A stretch of 64,000 bases of DNA from Bradyrhizobium sp. BR13661 (GTDB taxonomy: Bacteria > Pseudomonadota > Alphaproteobacteria > Rhizobiales > Xanthobacteraceae): NCBI RefSeq assembly GCF_029892425.1, contig NZ_JARXWB010000032.1, positions 1-64,000 of the forward strand. The letters are read 5' to 3'. The translations under genes were made by a program, and so were the position numbers. Positions 24,463-33,232 of this stretch are shown here, in pieces. Below the pieces are notes generated by a model. The model had not been told where the DNA came from. It saw only the letters and a program-made list of their open reading frames with translations, and did no database searches. Position 1 is the first letter of the stretch. The number at the start of each line of letters is the position of its first letter.

Positions 24463-26340
24463 ATGACGACGTCAGACACCGCCACGCATACGCAGCCCTT
24501 CCAGGCCGAGGTTTCCGAGCTGCTGCACCTGATGGTGCATTCCGTCTATTCGGAGACCGACATTTTCCTGCGCGAGCTCGTCTCCAACGCCTCGGATGCC
24601 TGCGACAAGCTGCGCTATGAGGCGATCGCCAATCCCGCCCTGCTGGGCGAGGGCGATGCGCTCAAGATCCGGATCATCCCGAGCAAGGCCACTGGGACGC
24701 TCACGATCGCCGACAATGGCATCGGCATGGAGCGGCAGGAGCTGATCGACCATCTCGGCACCATTGCCCGCTCCGGCACCAAGGCCTTCGTCTCGAAGCT
24801 GAAGGAGGCCAAGGACGGCCTCGGCCTGATCGGCCAGTTCGGCGTTGGCTTCTATTCCGCCTTCATGGTCGCCGACAAGATCGTCGTCATCAGCCGCCGT
24901 GCCGGCGAGAGCGACGTCTGGACCTGGACGTCGTCGGGCGGCTCCGGCTTCGAGATCGCGCGTGCCAGTGACGACGAGGCGGCGCGCGTTCAGCGCGGCA
25001 CCGAGATCGTCCTGCACCTGAAGGACGACGCCAAGAAATATCTCGAAACCTACGAGATCGAGCGCATCGTCCACGCCTATTCCGACAACATCCTGTTTCC
25101 CATCGAGCTGGTGCCGGAAGAAGGCGAGGCGCGCCAGATCAATTCGGCGAGCGCGCTGTGGCAGCGCTCGAAATCCGAGCTTTCGACTGAAGACTACAAG
25201 AAGGCCTATCAGCAGATCGCATCCGCCTTCGACGACCCCGCGATGACGCTGCATTATCGCGCCGAGGGGCGCTACTCCTACGCCGTGTTGCTGTTCGCGC
25301 CGTCGACGAAGCCGTTCGACCTGTTCGAGCCGAACCGCAAGGGCCGCGTCAAGTTGTACGTCCGCCGCGTCTTCATCACCGATGATGCCGACCTCTTGCC
25401 GGGCTATCTGCGCTTCATCCGCGGTGTCGTCGACAGCGAGGATCTCCCGCTCAACATCTCGCGCGAGATGCTCCAGAACAACCCGCAACTGGCCCAGATC
25501 CGGAAAGCGGTGGCGACCCGGGTCGTCAACGAGCTCGAAAGCCTCGCCGAGAAGGACGTCGAGAATTTCGCAAAAATCTGGGACGCCTTCGGTGCCGTGC
25601 TGAAAGAGGGCATCTACGAGGACTTCGAGCGTCGCGAGAAGCTGCTGGCTCTGTCGCGCTTCACCACCACATCAGGTGAGAAGCGCGCGCTCAAGGACGT
25701 CATCGCCGATTTCAAGCCGAACCAGACCGAGATCTATTATCTGGTCGGCGAGAGCATCGAGCGGCTGAAATCCAGTCCGCGGCTCGAGGCCGCGGCCGCG
25801 CGCGGCATCGAGGTGCTGCTGCTGTCCGACCCGGTCGACGCCTTCTGGACCTCGATGCCGACGGAGTTCGAGGGCAAGCCGCTGAAATCCCTGAGCCAGG
25901 GCGACCTCAATCTCGACTTGATCCCGCGCGTCGACGACAAGGACGAGGCGAAGAAAGACGAGCCCGCGGCAGACGAGGCCGCCACCATCGCCGTGATCAA
26001 GGCGGCGCTCGGCGAGCGCGTCAGCGACGTCAAGGCCTCGACCCGCCTGACCAGCTCCGCTTCCTGCCTGGTCGCCGACAGCCAGGGCCCGAGCCGCGAG
26101 CTCGAGCGCATCCTGGCGCAGCAGAACCGCGGCATGCGCACCAAGCCGATCCTGGAGATCAATCTGCGCCACCCGATGGTCACGGCGATCTCCAGATCCC
26201 AGGCCGGCTCCAAGACGGTCGACGATCTCAGCCTGCTCCTGCTCGAACAGGCGCAGATCCTGGATGGCGAACTGCCGGAGGATCCGGCGGCGTTTGCGGC
26301 GCGGTTGAACCGGCTGGTGTTGCAGGGGCTGGGCGGGTAG
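24463..26340 (+). CDS. htpG: Molecular chaperone HtpG (Hsp90)
   Basis: 625 aa, normal length. The N-terminal GHKL ATPase domain shows ELVSNASDACDKLRYEA, DNGIGM and GQFGVGFYSAFMVAD. The middle domain has PLNISREMLQ, with the C-terminal dimerisation domain following. Cytosolic ATP-dependent chaperone for stress-damaged and client proteins. ATG 24463; no partner genes. Confidence 0.97.
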   Translation: MTTSDTATHTQPFQAEVSELLHLMVHSVYSETDIFLRELVSNASDACDKLRYEAIANPALLGEGDALKIRIIPSKATGTLTIADNGIGMERQELIDHLGTIARSGTKAFVSKLKEAKDGLGLIGQFGVGFYSAFMVADKIVVISRRAGESDVWTWTSSGGSGFEIARASDDEAARVQRGTEIVLHLKDDAKKYLETYEIERIVHAYSDNILFPIELVPEEGEARQINSASALWQRSKSELSTEDYKKAYQQIASAFDDPAMTLHYRAEGRYSYAVLLFAPSTKPFDLFEPNRKGRVKLYVRRVFITDDADLLPGYLRFIRGVVDSEDLPLNISREMLQNNPQLAQIRKAVATRVVNELESLAEKDVENFAKIWDAFGAVLKEGIYEDFERREKLLALSRFTTTSGEKRALKDVIADFKPNQTEIYYLVGESIERLKSSPRLEAAAARGIEVLLLSDPVDAFWTSMPTEFEGKPLKSLSQGDLNLDLIPRVDDKDEAKKDEPAADEAATIAVIKAALGERVSDVKASTRLTSSASCLVADSQGPSRELERILAQQNRGMRTKPILEINLRHPMVTAISRSQAGSKTVDDLSLLLLEQAQILDGELPEDPAAFAARLNRLVLQGLGG

Positions 26341-26377
26341 CGCGTGCGGCGCGCTCACCTTGCCGTCATTGTCCCCA

Positions 26378-26403
26378 GGAACAGTCGCTTCCGGTGTGGT
26401 GTT
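26378..26403 (+). promoter_or_regulatory. Possible sigma-EcfG promoter upstream of the DUF3551 gene
   Basis: GGAAC (26378-26382), 17 bp, then TGTT (26400-26403): one mismatch from GGAAC-N17-CGTT. 53 bp upstream of ATG 26456. Confidence 0.38.
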
Positions 26404-26455
26404 GTGTCATAGGAGGCGTCGGCGTCATATCCGCCGACGCCGCGAATTCGAGGAA

Positions 26456-26746
26456 ATGTCCATGCGCCTGCCTCTCCTGATCCTCACCGCCATTGCCACG
26501 CTGTTCGTCGTGGCAGATGCCAGCGCCCAGACCTATGATCCGCGCTACCCGGTGTGCATGCACAAATACTCGGGTGGCGGCGGTGGCTTGGGTGGTGGTG
26601 GCGGCGGCGGCTATTTCGATTGCTCGTTCACGTCGCTGGAGCAGTGCCGAGCGACGGCATCGGGCCTCGCGGCCAGCTGCGACGTCAATCCATACTACGC
26701 GTTCGACGAGCACACACCGCGCAGGCGCTACAAGAAGGTGCACTGA
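26456..26746 (+). CDS. DUF3551 domain small secreted protein
   Basis: 96 aa. Cleavable signal peptide (LPLLILTAIATLFVVADASAQ). The mature part shows the DUF3551 pattern: YPVCMHKYSGG, a Gly-rich linker, then FDCSFTSLEQCRATASGLAASCDVNPYY, with four Cys likely to form disulfides. This family is expanded in Bradyrhizobium and of unknown function. ATG 26462 is an alternative start two codons in. Confidence 0.8.
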   Translation: MSMRLPLLILTAIATLFVVADASAQTYDPRYPVCMHKYSGGGGGLGGGGGGGYFDCSFTSLEQCRATASGLAASCDVNPYYAFDEHTPRRRYKKVH

Positions 26747-26786
26747 CGGGCCGCGCACGAGCGTGGCTTGCGCCCGCGGGGGCAAG

Positions 26787-27767
26787 CTATTCCTTCTTGA
26801 TCCCCGACAGTGATACCACCTTGCGCCACCGCTCGGTCTCGGCGGTGAGCATGCCGCCGAACTCGCCGGCATTGCCGTGCAGCGGGATCGCGCCGAGTTC
26901 GGCAATGCGCGCCTTGATCCCGGCGTCGGAGAGCGCCGCATCGATCTCACGGTTGAGCAGGTCGACGATCTCGCGCGGCGTGTCGTAGGGCGCGCCGACG
27001 CCGTAGAAGGACGATGTCTCGTAGCCAGGCAGCGAATCCGCGATCGGCGGCACGTCGGGCAGGATGTCCGAGCGCTCGCGCGTGGTGACGCCGAGCGCAC
27101 GCAGCTTGCCGGCGCGCACCAGCTCGAAGGACGAGGTGACGTTGTCGAACATGCCCTGAATCTGGCCGCTCATCACGTCGGTCAGCCCCGGCGCGGAGCC
27201 GCGATAGGGCACGTGCGTGAACTGCACGCCGGCCATCGATTTGAACAGCTCGCCGGAGAGATGCAGCGAGGTGCCGATGCCGGAGGAGGCGATCGACATC
27301 TTGCCGGGATTGGCCTTGGCGTAGGCGATGAAGTCGGCGACGTTGCTGACCGGAAGATCGTTGTTGACGACCAGCACCAGCGGAATTCGCGCGACGCCGG
27401 CGACCGGTGCGATGCCTTTGGCAAAGTCATACGGCAGCGCCGGATCGAATGAGGCGTTGATCGCATTTGCAGTCGAGGTGAGTAGCAGCGTGTAGCCGTC
27501 CGGTGCCGAATTGATCACCGCCTGGGTGCCGATATTGCTGCCGGCGCCGGGCTTGTTCTCGACGATGAAGGTCTGGCCAAGCCGGTCGGAGAGGCGCTGG
27601 CAGATCAGCCGCGACAGCACGTCGGTGGCGCCTCCGGGTGCATAAGGCACCACCCATTTCACGCTGCGCGAAGGATAGGACGGATTGCCGAGGGCAAAGG
27701 CAAGTGGCGCCGTGAGCGCAGCCGCGGCACAAGTCGCGGTCTGAAGGACATGTCGCCTGGTGATCAT
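26787..27767 (-). CDS. Tripartite tricarboxylate transporter substrate-binding protein (Bug/TctC family)
   Basis: 326 aa. N-terminal signal peptide (VLQTATCAAAALTAPLAFALG) with a twin-arginine-like TRRHVLQ start. Family signature YPSRSVKWVVPYAPGGATDVLSRLICQRLSDRLGQTFIVENKPGAGSNIGTQ, plus PDGYTLLLTSTANAIN. Periplasmic binding protein for a carboxylate. No TctA/TctB membrane genes are adjacent, as usual for orphan Bug proteins. Confidence 0.92.
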   Translation of the reverse strand: MITRRHVLQTATCAAAALTAPLAFALGNPSYPSRSVKWVVPYAPGGATDVLSRLICQRLSDRLGQTFIVENKPGAGSNIGTQAVINSAPDGYTLLLTSTANAINASFDPALPYDFAKGIAPVAGVARIPLVLVVNNDLPVSNVADFIAYAKANPGKMSIASSGIGTSLHLSGELFKSMAGVQFTHVPYRGSAPGLTDVMSGQIQGMFDNVTSSFELVRAGKLRALGVTTRERSDILPDVPPIADSLPGYETSSFYGVGAPYDTPREIVDLLNREIDAALSDAGIKARIAELGAIPLHGNAGEFGGMLTAETERWRKVVSLSGIKKE

Positions 27768-27994
27768 CGTGGCCTCCAGTTCTCTCGCGCGGGGCGAAGT
27801 GGCGCGCGCTTAGCGCGCCCGAATGACTGGAGTTGCTATCGCAAGAATCGCGGCAGGCCGCACGCCGATCCCGCCGGTTTGGTAAAGGATGATCGCAGTT
27901 AATCGAGAGCTAACCGAGTTTTACCTTGTCTCTTAACACCTGGGCAGGGCGCGCGGGCTAATCTGCCGGCAACAAGCAGATACCGCCCGAAAGA

Positions 27995-29809
27995 ATGAAC
28001 GACATGACCACCGGCGTCATCGAGCAAGCGAAGGCGGCGCGCGCGCCGTCGGCTTCGAAGATCTGGCTGAAGGCGATCGAGCTGACCGCGCGGATCGAGA
28101 CCTTGCCGGGACGCTTGTTCGCCGACGTTATCGATGATTGGGCACGGCGCCAGCCCGACCGCGTCGCGCTGGTTACGGACGACGCAACACTGGATTATGA
28201 TGCTCTGTCGAAGCGCATCAATCGCTATGCGCGCTGGGCGCGCTCGGTTGGCGTGGCCAAAGGCGACACCGTCGGCCTGATCATGCCGAACGGCATCGAC
28301 TATGTCGCGGCCTGGCTCGGCATCAGCCGTGTCGGCGGCGTGGTCGCACTCCTCAACACCAAGCTGGTCGGCCAATCGCTCGCGCATTGCATCGATGTGG
28401 CCAAGCCCTCGTACATCGTCGTCGCGCATGAGCTCGCGGAGACGTTGGAAAGTGCAAGTCAGCATCTGAAGACTGACGCCAAGATCTGGACCCATGGCGA
28501 TGCGCGCAGCGAGCACGCGATCGATGTTGCGCTTGCCGCGCTGGACGATGGTCCGCTCTCGCCTGAGGAGCGCGGCGACGTCACCATCGATGACCGCGCG
28601 CTGCTGATCTACACGTCAGGCACGACGGGATTACCGAAGGCTGCCAGCATCAGCCATCGCCGCATCCTCAATTGGGGCTTCTGGTTTGCCGGTCTTACCG
28701 GCGCGACGCCGCAGGACCGGCTGTATGATTGCCTGCCGTTGTTTCACTCGGTCGGCGGCATCGTTGCGCCCTGCAGCATGCTTGCTGCCGGCGGCTCGGT
28801 GGTGATTGCCGAGAAATTTTCGGCCTCGAGCTTCTGGTCCGATATCGTGCGGCACGATTGCACGCTGTTCCAGTATATCGGCGAGCTCTGTCGCTATCTG
28901 CTCAAGGCGCCGCCGTCGGAATACGAAAACCGTCATCGGCTGCGGCTCGTCTGCGGCAACGGGTTGCGCGGCGATATCTGGGAAGATTTCCAGGGCCGCT
29001 TCGCCATTCCTCGCATTCTCGAATTCTATGCCGCGACTGAAGGCAATTTCTCGCTGTTCAACGTCGAGGGTCAGCCCGGCGCAATCGGCCGTATCCCGCC
29101 GCTGCTGGCGCATCGTTTCCCGGCAAATCTCGTCAAGCTCGATCCCGATAGCGGTGCGCCGCTGCGCAATGACGAGGGCTTTTGCATCGCATGCGCTCGC
29201 GGTGAGGCGGGCGAAGCGATCGGCCGCATCGGCAAGGCGGATGAAGGCGGTGGCCGCTTCGAGGGCTATACAGATGCCGGCGAGACCGAGAAGAAGATCC
29301 TGCGCGACGTCTTCGCCAAGGGCGATGCCTGGTTCCGTACCGGCGACCTGATGCGGCTCGACGACAAGGGCTTTTTCCACTTCGTCGATCGCATCGGCGA
29401 TACCTTCCGCTGGAAGGGCGAAAACGTCGCGACTTCGGAGGTCAACGATGCCGTGCGCGATTTCACCGGCGTCGTCGATGCCACTACCTACGGCGTCAGC
29501 GTTCCCGGAGCCGATGGCCGTGCCGGCATGAGTGCGATCGTCGTGAACGAGGGTTTCGATATCGAGGCATTGCCGCCGCACCTCGCGCAGCGCTTGCCGG
29601 CCTATGCCCGCCCCGTGTTCGTCCGCATCTCGCGCGAGCTCGATGCGACCGAGACGTTCAAGCAAAAGAAGGGCGAGCTCGCGCGCGAGGGGTTTGACCC
29701 CAATGCGTTCGCTGATCCGGTCTTCATGCTCGATCCGATATCCGGTGCCTATATCGCGCTTGATTCCGTGGTCCTTGCGCGGATCGTGGATGGCACGATC
29801 CGGCTGTAG
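27995..29809 (+). CDS. Long-chain acyl-CoA synthetase, FATP-like
   Basis: 604 aa. AMP-binding P-loop LLIYTSGTTGLPKAA, FATP-type EFYAATEGNFSLFN, DRIGDTFRWKGENVATSEV, and a C-terminal lid (ETFKQKKGELAREGFDPN). Activates long or very-long-chain fatty acids to CoA esters. ATG 27995; ATG 28004 is also possible. It heads a run with ACP, a second adenylating enzyme and a ketoreductase, although 151 bp separate it from the ACP. Confidence 0.88.
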   Translation: MNDMTTGVIEQAKAARAPSASKIWLKAIELTARIETLPGRLFADVIDDWARRQPDRVALVTDDATLDYDALSKRINRYARWARSVGVAKGDTVGLIMPNGIDYVAAWLGISRVGGVVALLNTKLVGQSLAHCIDVAKPSYIVVAHELAETLESASQHLKTDAKIWTHGDARSEHAIDVALAALDDGPLSPEERGDVTIDDRALLIYTSGTTGLPKAASISHRRILNWGFWFAGLTGATPQDRLYDCLPLFHSVGGIVAPCSMLAAGGSVVIAEKFSASSFWSDIVRHDCTLFQYIGELCRYLLKAPPSEYENRHRLRLVCGNGLRGDIWEDFQGRFAIPRILEFYAATEGNFSLFNVEGQPGAIGRIPPLLAHRFPANLVKLDPDSGAPLRNDEGFCIACARGEAGEAIGRIGKADEGGGRFEGYTDAGETEKKILRDVFAKGDAWFRTGDLMRLDDKGFFHFVDRIGDTFRWKGENVATSEVNDAVRDFTGVVDATTYGVSVPGADGRAGMSAIVVNEGFDIEALPPHLAQRLPAYARPVFVRISRELDATETFKQKKGELAREGFDPNAFADPVFMLDPISGAYIALDSVVLARIVDGTIRL

Positions 29810-29960
29810 CGGAACCAAAATCGGCAGATAGGTCCAATTTTATCTGAATTGTCCAAGAGCCCATTTACTTCTGTCGGGTAAACACATGGCCATGGGAGGC
29901 GGTCATCAAGAGCCGCCGCAAGAGATACGATCGATTAACTAAGGAAGAGGCGAGCCAGTC

Positions 29961-30206
29961 ATGTCGGTAAGGTCCAAGGTCATCGAAGCAATCCAGCAGA
30001 TCGCCAAGGAGCAGCACGTCGCGCTTCCCGCGCTCTCGGACGATCTGTCCCTGCATGAAACGGGCTTCGACTCGCTCGCATTCGCCATCCTGGTCGCCCG
30101 TCTCGAGGACGAGACCGGCGTCGACCCCTTCACCATTTCCGAGGACGCAGCGTTCCCCGCCACCGTGGGCGATTTCGTGCGGGCCTACGAAAATGTCCCC
30201 GCGTGA
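29961..30206 (+). CDS. Acyl carrier protein
   Basis: 81 aa. The 4'-phosphopantetheine attachment site is Ser38 in ETGFDSLAF, with the usual following helix (ILVARLEDETGVDP). Ribosome site AAGGAAGAGG upstream. Not the housekeeping AcpP: the neighbourhood holds an adenylating enzyme and a reductase that would load and modify its acyl group. Overlaps the next gene by 14 bp. Confidence 0.88.
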   Translation: MSVRSKVIEAIQQIAKEQHVALPALSDDLSLHETGFDSLAFAILVARLEDETGVDPFTISEDAAFPATVGDFVRAYENVPA

Positions 30207-31575
30207 GATCTTTGCGCTCCGCGATCATCTCGGCGCGGAGCTGAAAGGCCGTACGCTTTCGGATGCGCACGATGTCGTGTCGCTGACCGACATCCTGTCG
30301 CAGACGGTCCTCGGTGGCCGCCTGCCTGAGCTGTCTGGCCGCGCCGTCCTCTTGAAACTGTCGGACCAGCTCCGCTCCGGCCTTGCCATGATCGAGCTCG
30401 ACGGCATCGCCCGTCGCATGCTGCTCTGCCCGCCCGATCTCAACCCGGCGCATCTGGATGCGCTGATCGCGGATGCCGGAATCGATGCTGTCGTCACTGA
30501 CGAACCCGATCGCTGGACTGAGACCTCCGTGTCGCTGGTCGTCACCGCACGATTGCCGCTTCAAGACACTGCGCCCGCCAGGACTGAGCGTGCCACCGAA
30601 TGGCTGATGCTGACCTCGGGCACATCGGGCGTGCCGAAAATCGTCGGGCACACGCTGGAAGCGCTCACCGGTGCCATCGTCGCCGAAGGTCCTGCGAAGG
30701 GACTCGCGCCGGTCTGGGCCACGTTCTACGACATCCGCCGCTATGGCGGCCTGCAGATATTCCTCCGCGCCATCCTCTCCGGCGGCTCCATGGTGCTGTC
30801 TGATCCGCACGAAGCGCTCGCCGATCACGTCGCGCGGCTGAATGCGCGCGGTGTCTCCCATATTTCCGGCACGCCCTCGCACTGGCGCAAGCTCCTGATG
30901 AGCGGTTCGGCCGCGCAATTCGCGCCGGGTTACGTTCGGCTCTCCGGTGAGATCGCCGACCAGGCGGTGCTTGACGGCCTCAAGGCCGCCTTCCCCAATT
31001 CCTCCGTCGGGCACGCCTATGCCTCGACCGAGGCCGGCGTCGGCTTTGCGGTCAATGACGGGCTCGAGGGTTTTCCCGCCAGCTATCTCGGCAACCGCAA
31101 CGGCGTCGAGATGAAGGTCGTCGACGGCTCGCTACGTATCCGTTCAACGCGCACCGCGCATGCCTATATCGGCCGCAGCGCCGCCGCGCTCACCGATGGC
31201 GACGGTTTCGTCGACAGCGGCGACATCGTCGAATTGCGCGGTGATCGCTACTACTTCGTCGGCCGCCGCGGTGGCATCATCAATATCGGCGGGCTCAAGG
31301 TTCATCCTGAGGAAATCGAGGCGGCCATCAACCGTCACCCTGACGTGCGGATGTCACGGGCGAAGTCGCGGCGCAGCCCGATCACCGGCGGCATCGTCGT
31401 CGCCGACGTGATCCTCGCTGAGGGCACCGATCAGGCGCGCGCGAAGGAAATCCGCGACCAGATCCTGGATCAGTGCAGGGCACAGCTCGCCGCGCACAAG
31501 GTGCCCGCGGTGATCCGCTTCGTCGAGGCACTCGACGTCACCCCGGCCGGCAAACTGGCGCGCACCGATGCATAA
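30193..31575 (+). CDS. AMP-binding adenylating enzyme (acyl-ACP ligase-like)
   Basis: 460 aa from ATG 30193, inside the end of the ACP gene. P-loop WLMLTSGTSGVPKIVG; A5 region GHAYASTEAGVGFAV; hinge VGRRGGIINIGGLKVHPEEIE; C-terminal DVTPAGKLARTDA with the catalytic Lys. Shorter than typical CoA ligases because the N-terminal part is reduced. Overlap with the ACP suggests it loads an acyl group on that carrier; this is an inference from context. Confidence 0.82.
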   Translation: MSPREIFALRDHLGAELKGRTLSDAHDVVSLTDILSQTVLGGRLPELSGRAVLLKLSDQLRSGLAMIELDGIARRMLLCPPDLNPAHLDALIADAGIDAVVTDEPDRWTETSVSLVVTARLPLQDTAPARTERATEWLMLTSGTSGVPKIVGHTLEALTGAIVAEGPAKGLAPVWATFYDIRRYGGLQIFLRAILSGGSMVLSDPHEALADHVARLNARGVSHISGTPSHWRKLLMSGSAAQFAPGYVRLSGEIADQAVLDGLKAAFPNSSVGHAYASTEAGVGFAVNDGLEGFPASYLGNRNGVEMKVVDGSLRIRSTRTAHAYIGRSAAALTDGDGFVDSGDIVELRGDRYYFVGRRGGIINIGGLKVHPEEIEAAINRHPDVRMSRAKSRRSPITGGIVVADVILAEGTDQARAKEIRDQILDQCRAQLAAHKVPAVIRFVEALDVTPAGKLARTDA

Positions 31576-32290
31576 TGTTCTCGTCACCGGCGGCAGCCGC
31601 GGTATTGGTCTTGCGATTGGCAAGCGTCTGGCTGGCGCTGGCTACAACGTGATTGCGGCGGCGCGGCGCGAGAGCGACGAACTGAAGGCCGCGATCGCCG
31701 AGTCCGATGGACGCCTGCATTTCCGCTCCTGCGATCTGGCGGTGGTCGACGCGATCCCGGCTTTCGCAAAACTCGTGCGCGATGAGTTTGGTCCGACCTA
31801 CGGCCTCGTCAACAATGCCGGCCTCGGCACCGAGGGCCTGCTCGCGACCATGCACAATTCCGAGATCGAGTCGCTGGTGCAGCTCAACGTGCTGTCGCCG
31901 ATCATCCTCACCAAGTATGTCGCGCGCCAGATGATGGCCGACGGCGCCGGCCGCATCATCAACATCTCCTCGATCATCGCGACCACGGGCTATAACGGCC
32001 TCTCGGTCTACGGCGCGACCAAGGCGGCCGCGACCGGCTTCACCCGCTCGCTCGCGCGCGAGGTCGGCAAGCTCGGCATCACCGTGAATGCGATCGCGCC
32101 CGGCTTCATCGACACCGAGCTGACGCACAATCTCTCCGACGACGGCCGCAAGCGCATCGCCGGACGCAGCGCGCTGCGCCGCCTGCCGGAGACCGACGAC
32201 GTCGCGCGCATGGTTGAATATCTGCTCGGCGAGGGCGGCCGCAACGTGACCGGCACAGTGTTCACGATCGACGCCGGGAACACGGCCTAG
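31568..32290 (+). CDS. SDR-family 3-oxoacyl-ACP reductase-like protein
   Basis: 240 aa. NAD(P) motif TGGSRGIG (7-14), NNAG, and catalytic Ser134/Ser135, Tyr148 and Lys152 (YGATKAAA). The sequence matches FabG-like reductases (AITVNAIAPGFIDTEL pattern). Overlaps the adenylating enzyme by 8 bp. Would reduce a 3-oxoacyl group on the neighbouring ACP. Confidence 0.87.
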   Translation: MHNVLVTGGSRGIGLAIGKRLAGAGYNVIAAARRESDELKAAIAESDGRLHFRSCDLAVVDAIPAFAKLVRDEFGPTYGLVNNAGLGTEGLLATMHNSEIESLVQLNVLSPIILTKYVARQMMADGAGRIINISSIIATTGYNGLSVYGATKAAATGFTRSLAREVGKLGITVNAIAPGFIDTELTHNLSDDGRKRIAGRSALRRLPETDDVARMVEYLLGEGGRNVTGTVFTIDAGNTA

Positions 32291-32294
32291 AAGC

Positions 32295-32319
32295 GGAACT
32301 CCCCCGTCAAAATTCTGTT
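32295..32319 (+). promoter_or_regulatory. Possible sigma-EcfG promoter upstream of the 76-aa gene
   Basis: GGAAC (32295-32299), 16 bp, TGTT (32316-32319): one mismatch from consensus. Lies 5 bp after the ketoreductase stop and 89 bp before ATG 32408. Confidence 0.4.
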
Positions 32320-32407
32320 GACCCGGCGCAATGACATCAAGCCGGATTTGGTCGTAAGATGTCAGAGTTACGTCAATCGAGCTGCCCTAAACGACAAGGA
32401 GCAGTCC

Positions 32408-32638
32408 ATGGCTTCTCAAAATATGGCAACGCCAAACATCAACGTTGCGACTAAGGGTCAGGCCTCACCGGAGCCATCGTCCGCAAAACTGGACAATGTC
32501 CGCTGCCCGCCAATGTCGCATCAAAACTCCGGCAGCCACGGCCATGAAATGTATCCGCAGCAATTCGTGCGGCTGGTCGGCTGTCATGGCGCGCCGTCGC
32601 CAAGCGTGCGCAAGCGCCAGGACGAGAAGCTGCATTAA
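32408..32638 (+). CDS. Hypothetical small protein
   Basis: 76 aa with a good ribosome site (AAGGAG, 9 bp before ATG). Sequence is Ser/Pro/His-rich (MASQNMATPNINVATKG; CPPMSHQNSGSHGHEMYPQQF) with two Cys and several His but no fold I recognise. No membrane segment. A stress-type promoter candidate precedes it. Reality as a protein is moderately supported by the ribosome site and isolated position. Confidence 0.5.
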   Translation: MASQNMATPNINVATKGQASPEPSSAKLDNVRCPPMSHQNSGSHGHEMYPQQFVRLVGCHGAPSPSVRKRQDEKLH

Positions 32639-32650
32639 CGCCGCCAACGC

Positions 32651-33028
32651 TCACGGCTGATGTTTTGGCAGGTCAATCCGCTCGTGCGTGAATTCCGGAG
32701 GTCCCTCGGTCAGGCGACGAATGCGGCGCTCTCGCTCGTCCGCGGGCAATGCGGGATCGAGCAGAGCCTCGATCTCGTGCACCGCGACTTCCTCGATCTT
32801 GGTCGGGTCTGACGTGACCGCGCCCGGCGATGCCGGTGCCGCGGGCGCAATCTTGAGGCCCAGCTCGACCAGCTTGCAGATCGCGTCCGAGCGCGACTGA
32901 TAATGGGCCCTGGCCCAGACGTCCACGGCCGCGGTCAGTCGCTCCGGCATCCTGACCGCGCTGACGATCTGGCCTCCCCTGCGCGGGGGCAACGGAGCAG
33001 TGGAATCCTTTTCGCCGAAGTCAGACAC
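32651..33028 (-). CDS. Hypothetical protein with ribbon-helix-helix-like segment
   Basis: 125 aa. The central part IVSAVRMPERLTAAVDVWARAHYQSRSDAICKLVELGLKI (about 21-60) has the strand-helix-helix pattern of RHH/CopG DNA-binding proteins. The C-terminal half is charged (EVAVHEIEALLDPALPADERERRIRRL). No toxin gene is adjacent, so an antitoxin role is not supported. May be a small regulator. Confidence 0.6.
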   Translation of the reverse strand: MSDFGEKDSTAPLPPRRGGQIVSAVRMPERLTAAVDVWARAHYQSRSDAICKLVELGLKIAPAAPASPGAVTSDPTKIEEVAVHEIEALLDPALPADERERRIRRLTEGPPEFTHERIDLPKHQP

Positions 33029-33232
33029 CCCGATCGCCCCGTGTGACCCTTAGTTGATTCAACACTAGGCGTGATGCCCGGCCGGCAGTTTGATGCCGAT
33101 CAATGACGACGGGCGGAATTGCGGCGCGGCGCGACCTTGTCGTCCGGCGTCATTTCGGCCAAAGATCGAGAACCCCGATCGATCCTGCCCCGTATCTCGT
33201 TCGGACGCGTCCCAACCATCCGGCATCGCGCG

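Noticed and set aside
32651..33028. RHH-like protein as an antitoxin of a toxin-antitoxin pair
   Set aside because: No small toxin-like gene lies on either side, and spacing is not that of a two-gene module.
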